From assembly GCA_021161625.1 (NCBI GenBank), contig JAGHAG010000040.1, positions 1-5,904 on the forward strand: 5,904 nt of DNA, given 5' to 3'. The translations under genes were made by a program, and so were the position numbers. Source of the DNA: Elusimicrobiota bacterium (GTDB lineage Bacteria > CG03). Shown here one piece after another: positions 5,827-5,904 of the stretch; positions within the stretch are counted from its first letter, which is position 1, and every line of letters starts with the position of its first letter. Under the pieces are notes generated by a model, which worked only from the letters and a program-made list of their open reading frames with translations, was not told the origin of the DNA and made no database searches.

Positions 5827-5884
5827 AACCACAGCCCATTTCCAGATGGGCTGGGCCCCGCCCTTTTGAAAAAGGGCGGTGGTT
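5827..5884. repeat. Two-hairpin element closed by an outer stem (three-way junction)
   Basis: Three nested or adjacent perfect inverted repeats. Hairpin 1 at 5832-5853 has an 8-bp stem CAGCCCAT/ATGGGCTG and a six-base loop. Hairpin 2 at 5858-5879 has stem CCGCCCTTTT/AAAAGGGCGG around GA. An outer stem AACCA (5827-5831) with TGGTT (5880-5884) encloses both, leaving only GGCC (5854-5857) unpaired between them. No U-tract follows on either strand. It could be a mobile palindromic repeat, a structured RNA 3' end, or part of a Rho-independent-like stop without a U-run. Function is unknown. Confidence 0.55.
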
Positions 5885-5904
5885 CCAAACAATATCAAAA
5901 TACC

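Noticed and set aside
5858..5879. Second hairpin as a Rho-independent terminator
   Set aside because: A strong stem but followed by TGGTTCC rather than a run of T, and no T-run on the other strand either.

Overview
The window is almost entirely one tightly packed plus-strand operon for a molybdenum hydroxylase of the xanthine oxidase family, followed by about 250 bp of repeat-rich intergenic DNA. The DNA is A+T-rich, proteins are rich in lysine, starts are ATG or GTG, and several genes have clear Shine-Dalgarno sites. This is a bacterial layout. The gene set and the repeat-laden spacer suggest a low-GC, probably anaerobic bacterium, possibly an uncultured lineage, but nothing here fixes the phylum.

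Layout: (1) bases 1-2188, molybdopterin-binding catalytic subunit, cut at its 5' end by the window edge; (2) 2185-2643, subunit with two [2Fe-2S] clusters; (3) 2640-2834, a 64-residue protein resembling the antitoxins that pair with RelE/ParE toxins, with no toxin beside it; (4) 2819-3643, FAD subunit; (5) 3631-4254, metallo-beta-lactamase-fold hydrolase of the UlaG-like type; (6) 4251-4838, MocA-like molybdenum cofactor cytidylyltransferase; (7) 4820-5656, XdhC-family cofactor maturation and insertion factor. All six gene junctions overlap (4, 4, 16, 13, 4 and 19 nt), which implies one transcript with translational coupling.

How the genes work together: the three structural subunits form the electron path Mo site -> two [2Fe-2S] clusters -> FAD. 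MocA would convert molybdopterin cofactor to its cytosine dinucleotide form, and XdhC would bind, sulfurate and deliver it. The catalytic subunit keeps the glutamate, arginine and catalytic glutamate of purine-hydroxylating enzymes, but the true substrate cannot be fixed from sequence alone. The hydrolase may act on a related metabolite.

Downstream (5645-5904): an 8-nt tandem repeat of consensus GTGAYAAG begins inside the last codons of xdhC and supplies its stop codon. It is interrupted by a 35-bp segment carrying a perfect hairpin, then resumes for about eight more units. The window ends with a predicted two-hairpin, three-way-junction element set in A/C-rich sequence. No gene, tRNA, CRISPR array, transposase or standard U-tract terminator is visible there. 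The main unexpected items are the orphan antitoxin-like gene inside the enzyme operon, the hydrolase, and the structured repeats at the 3' end.
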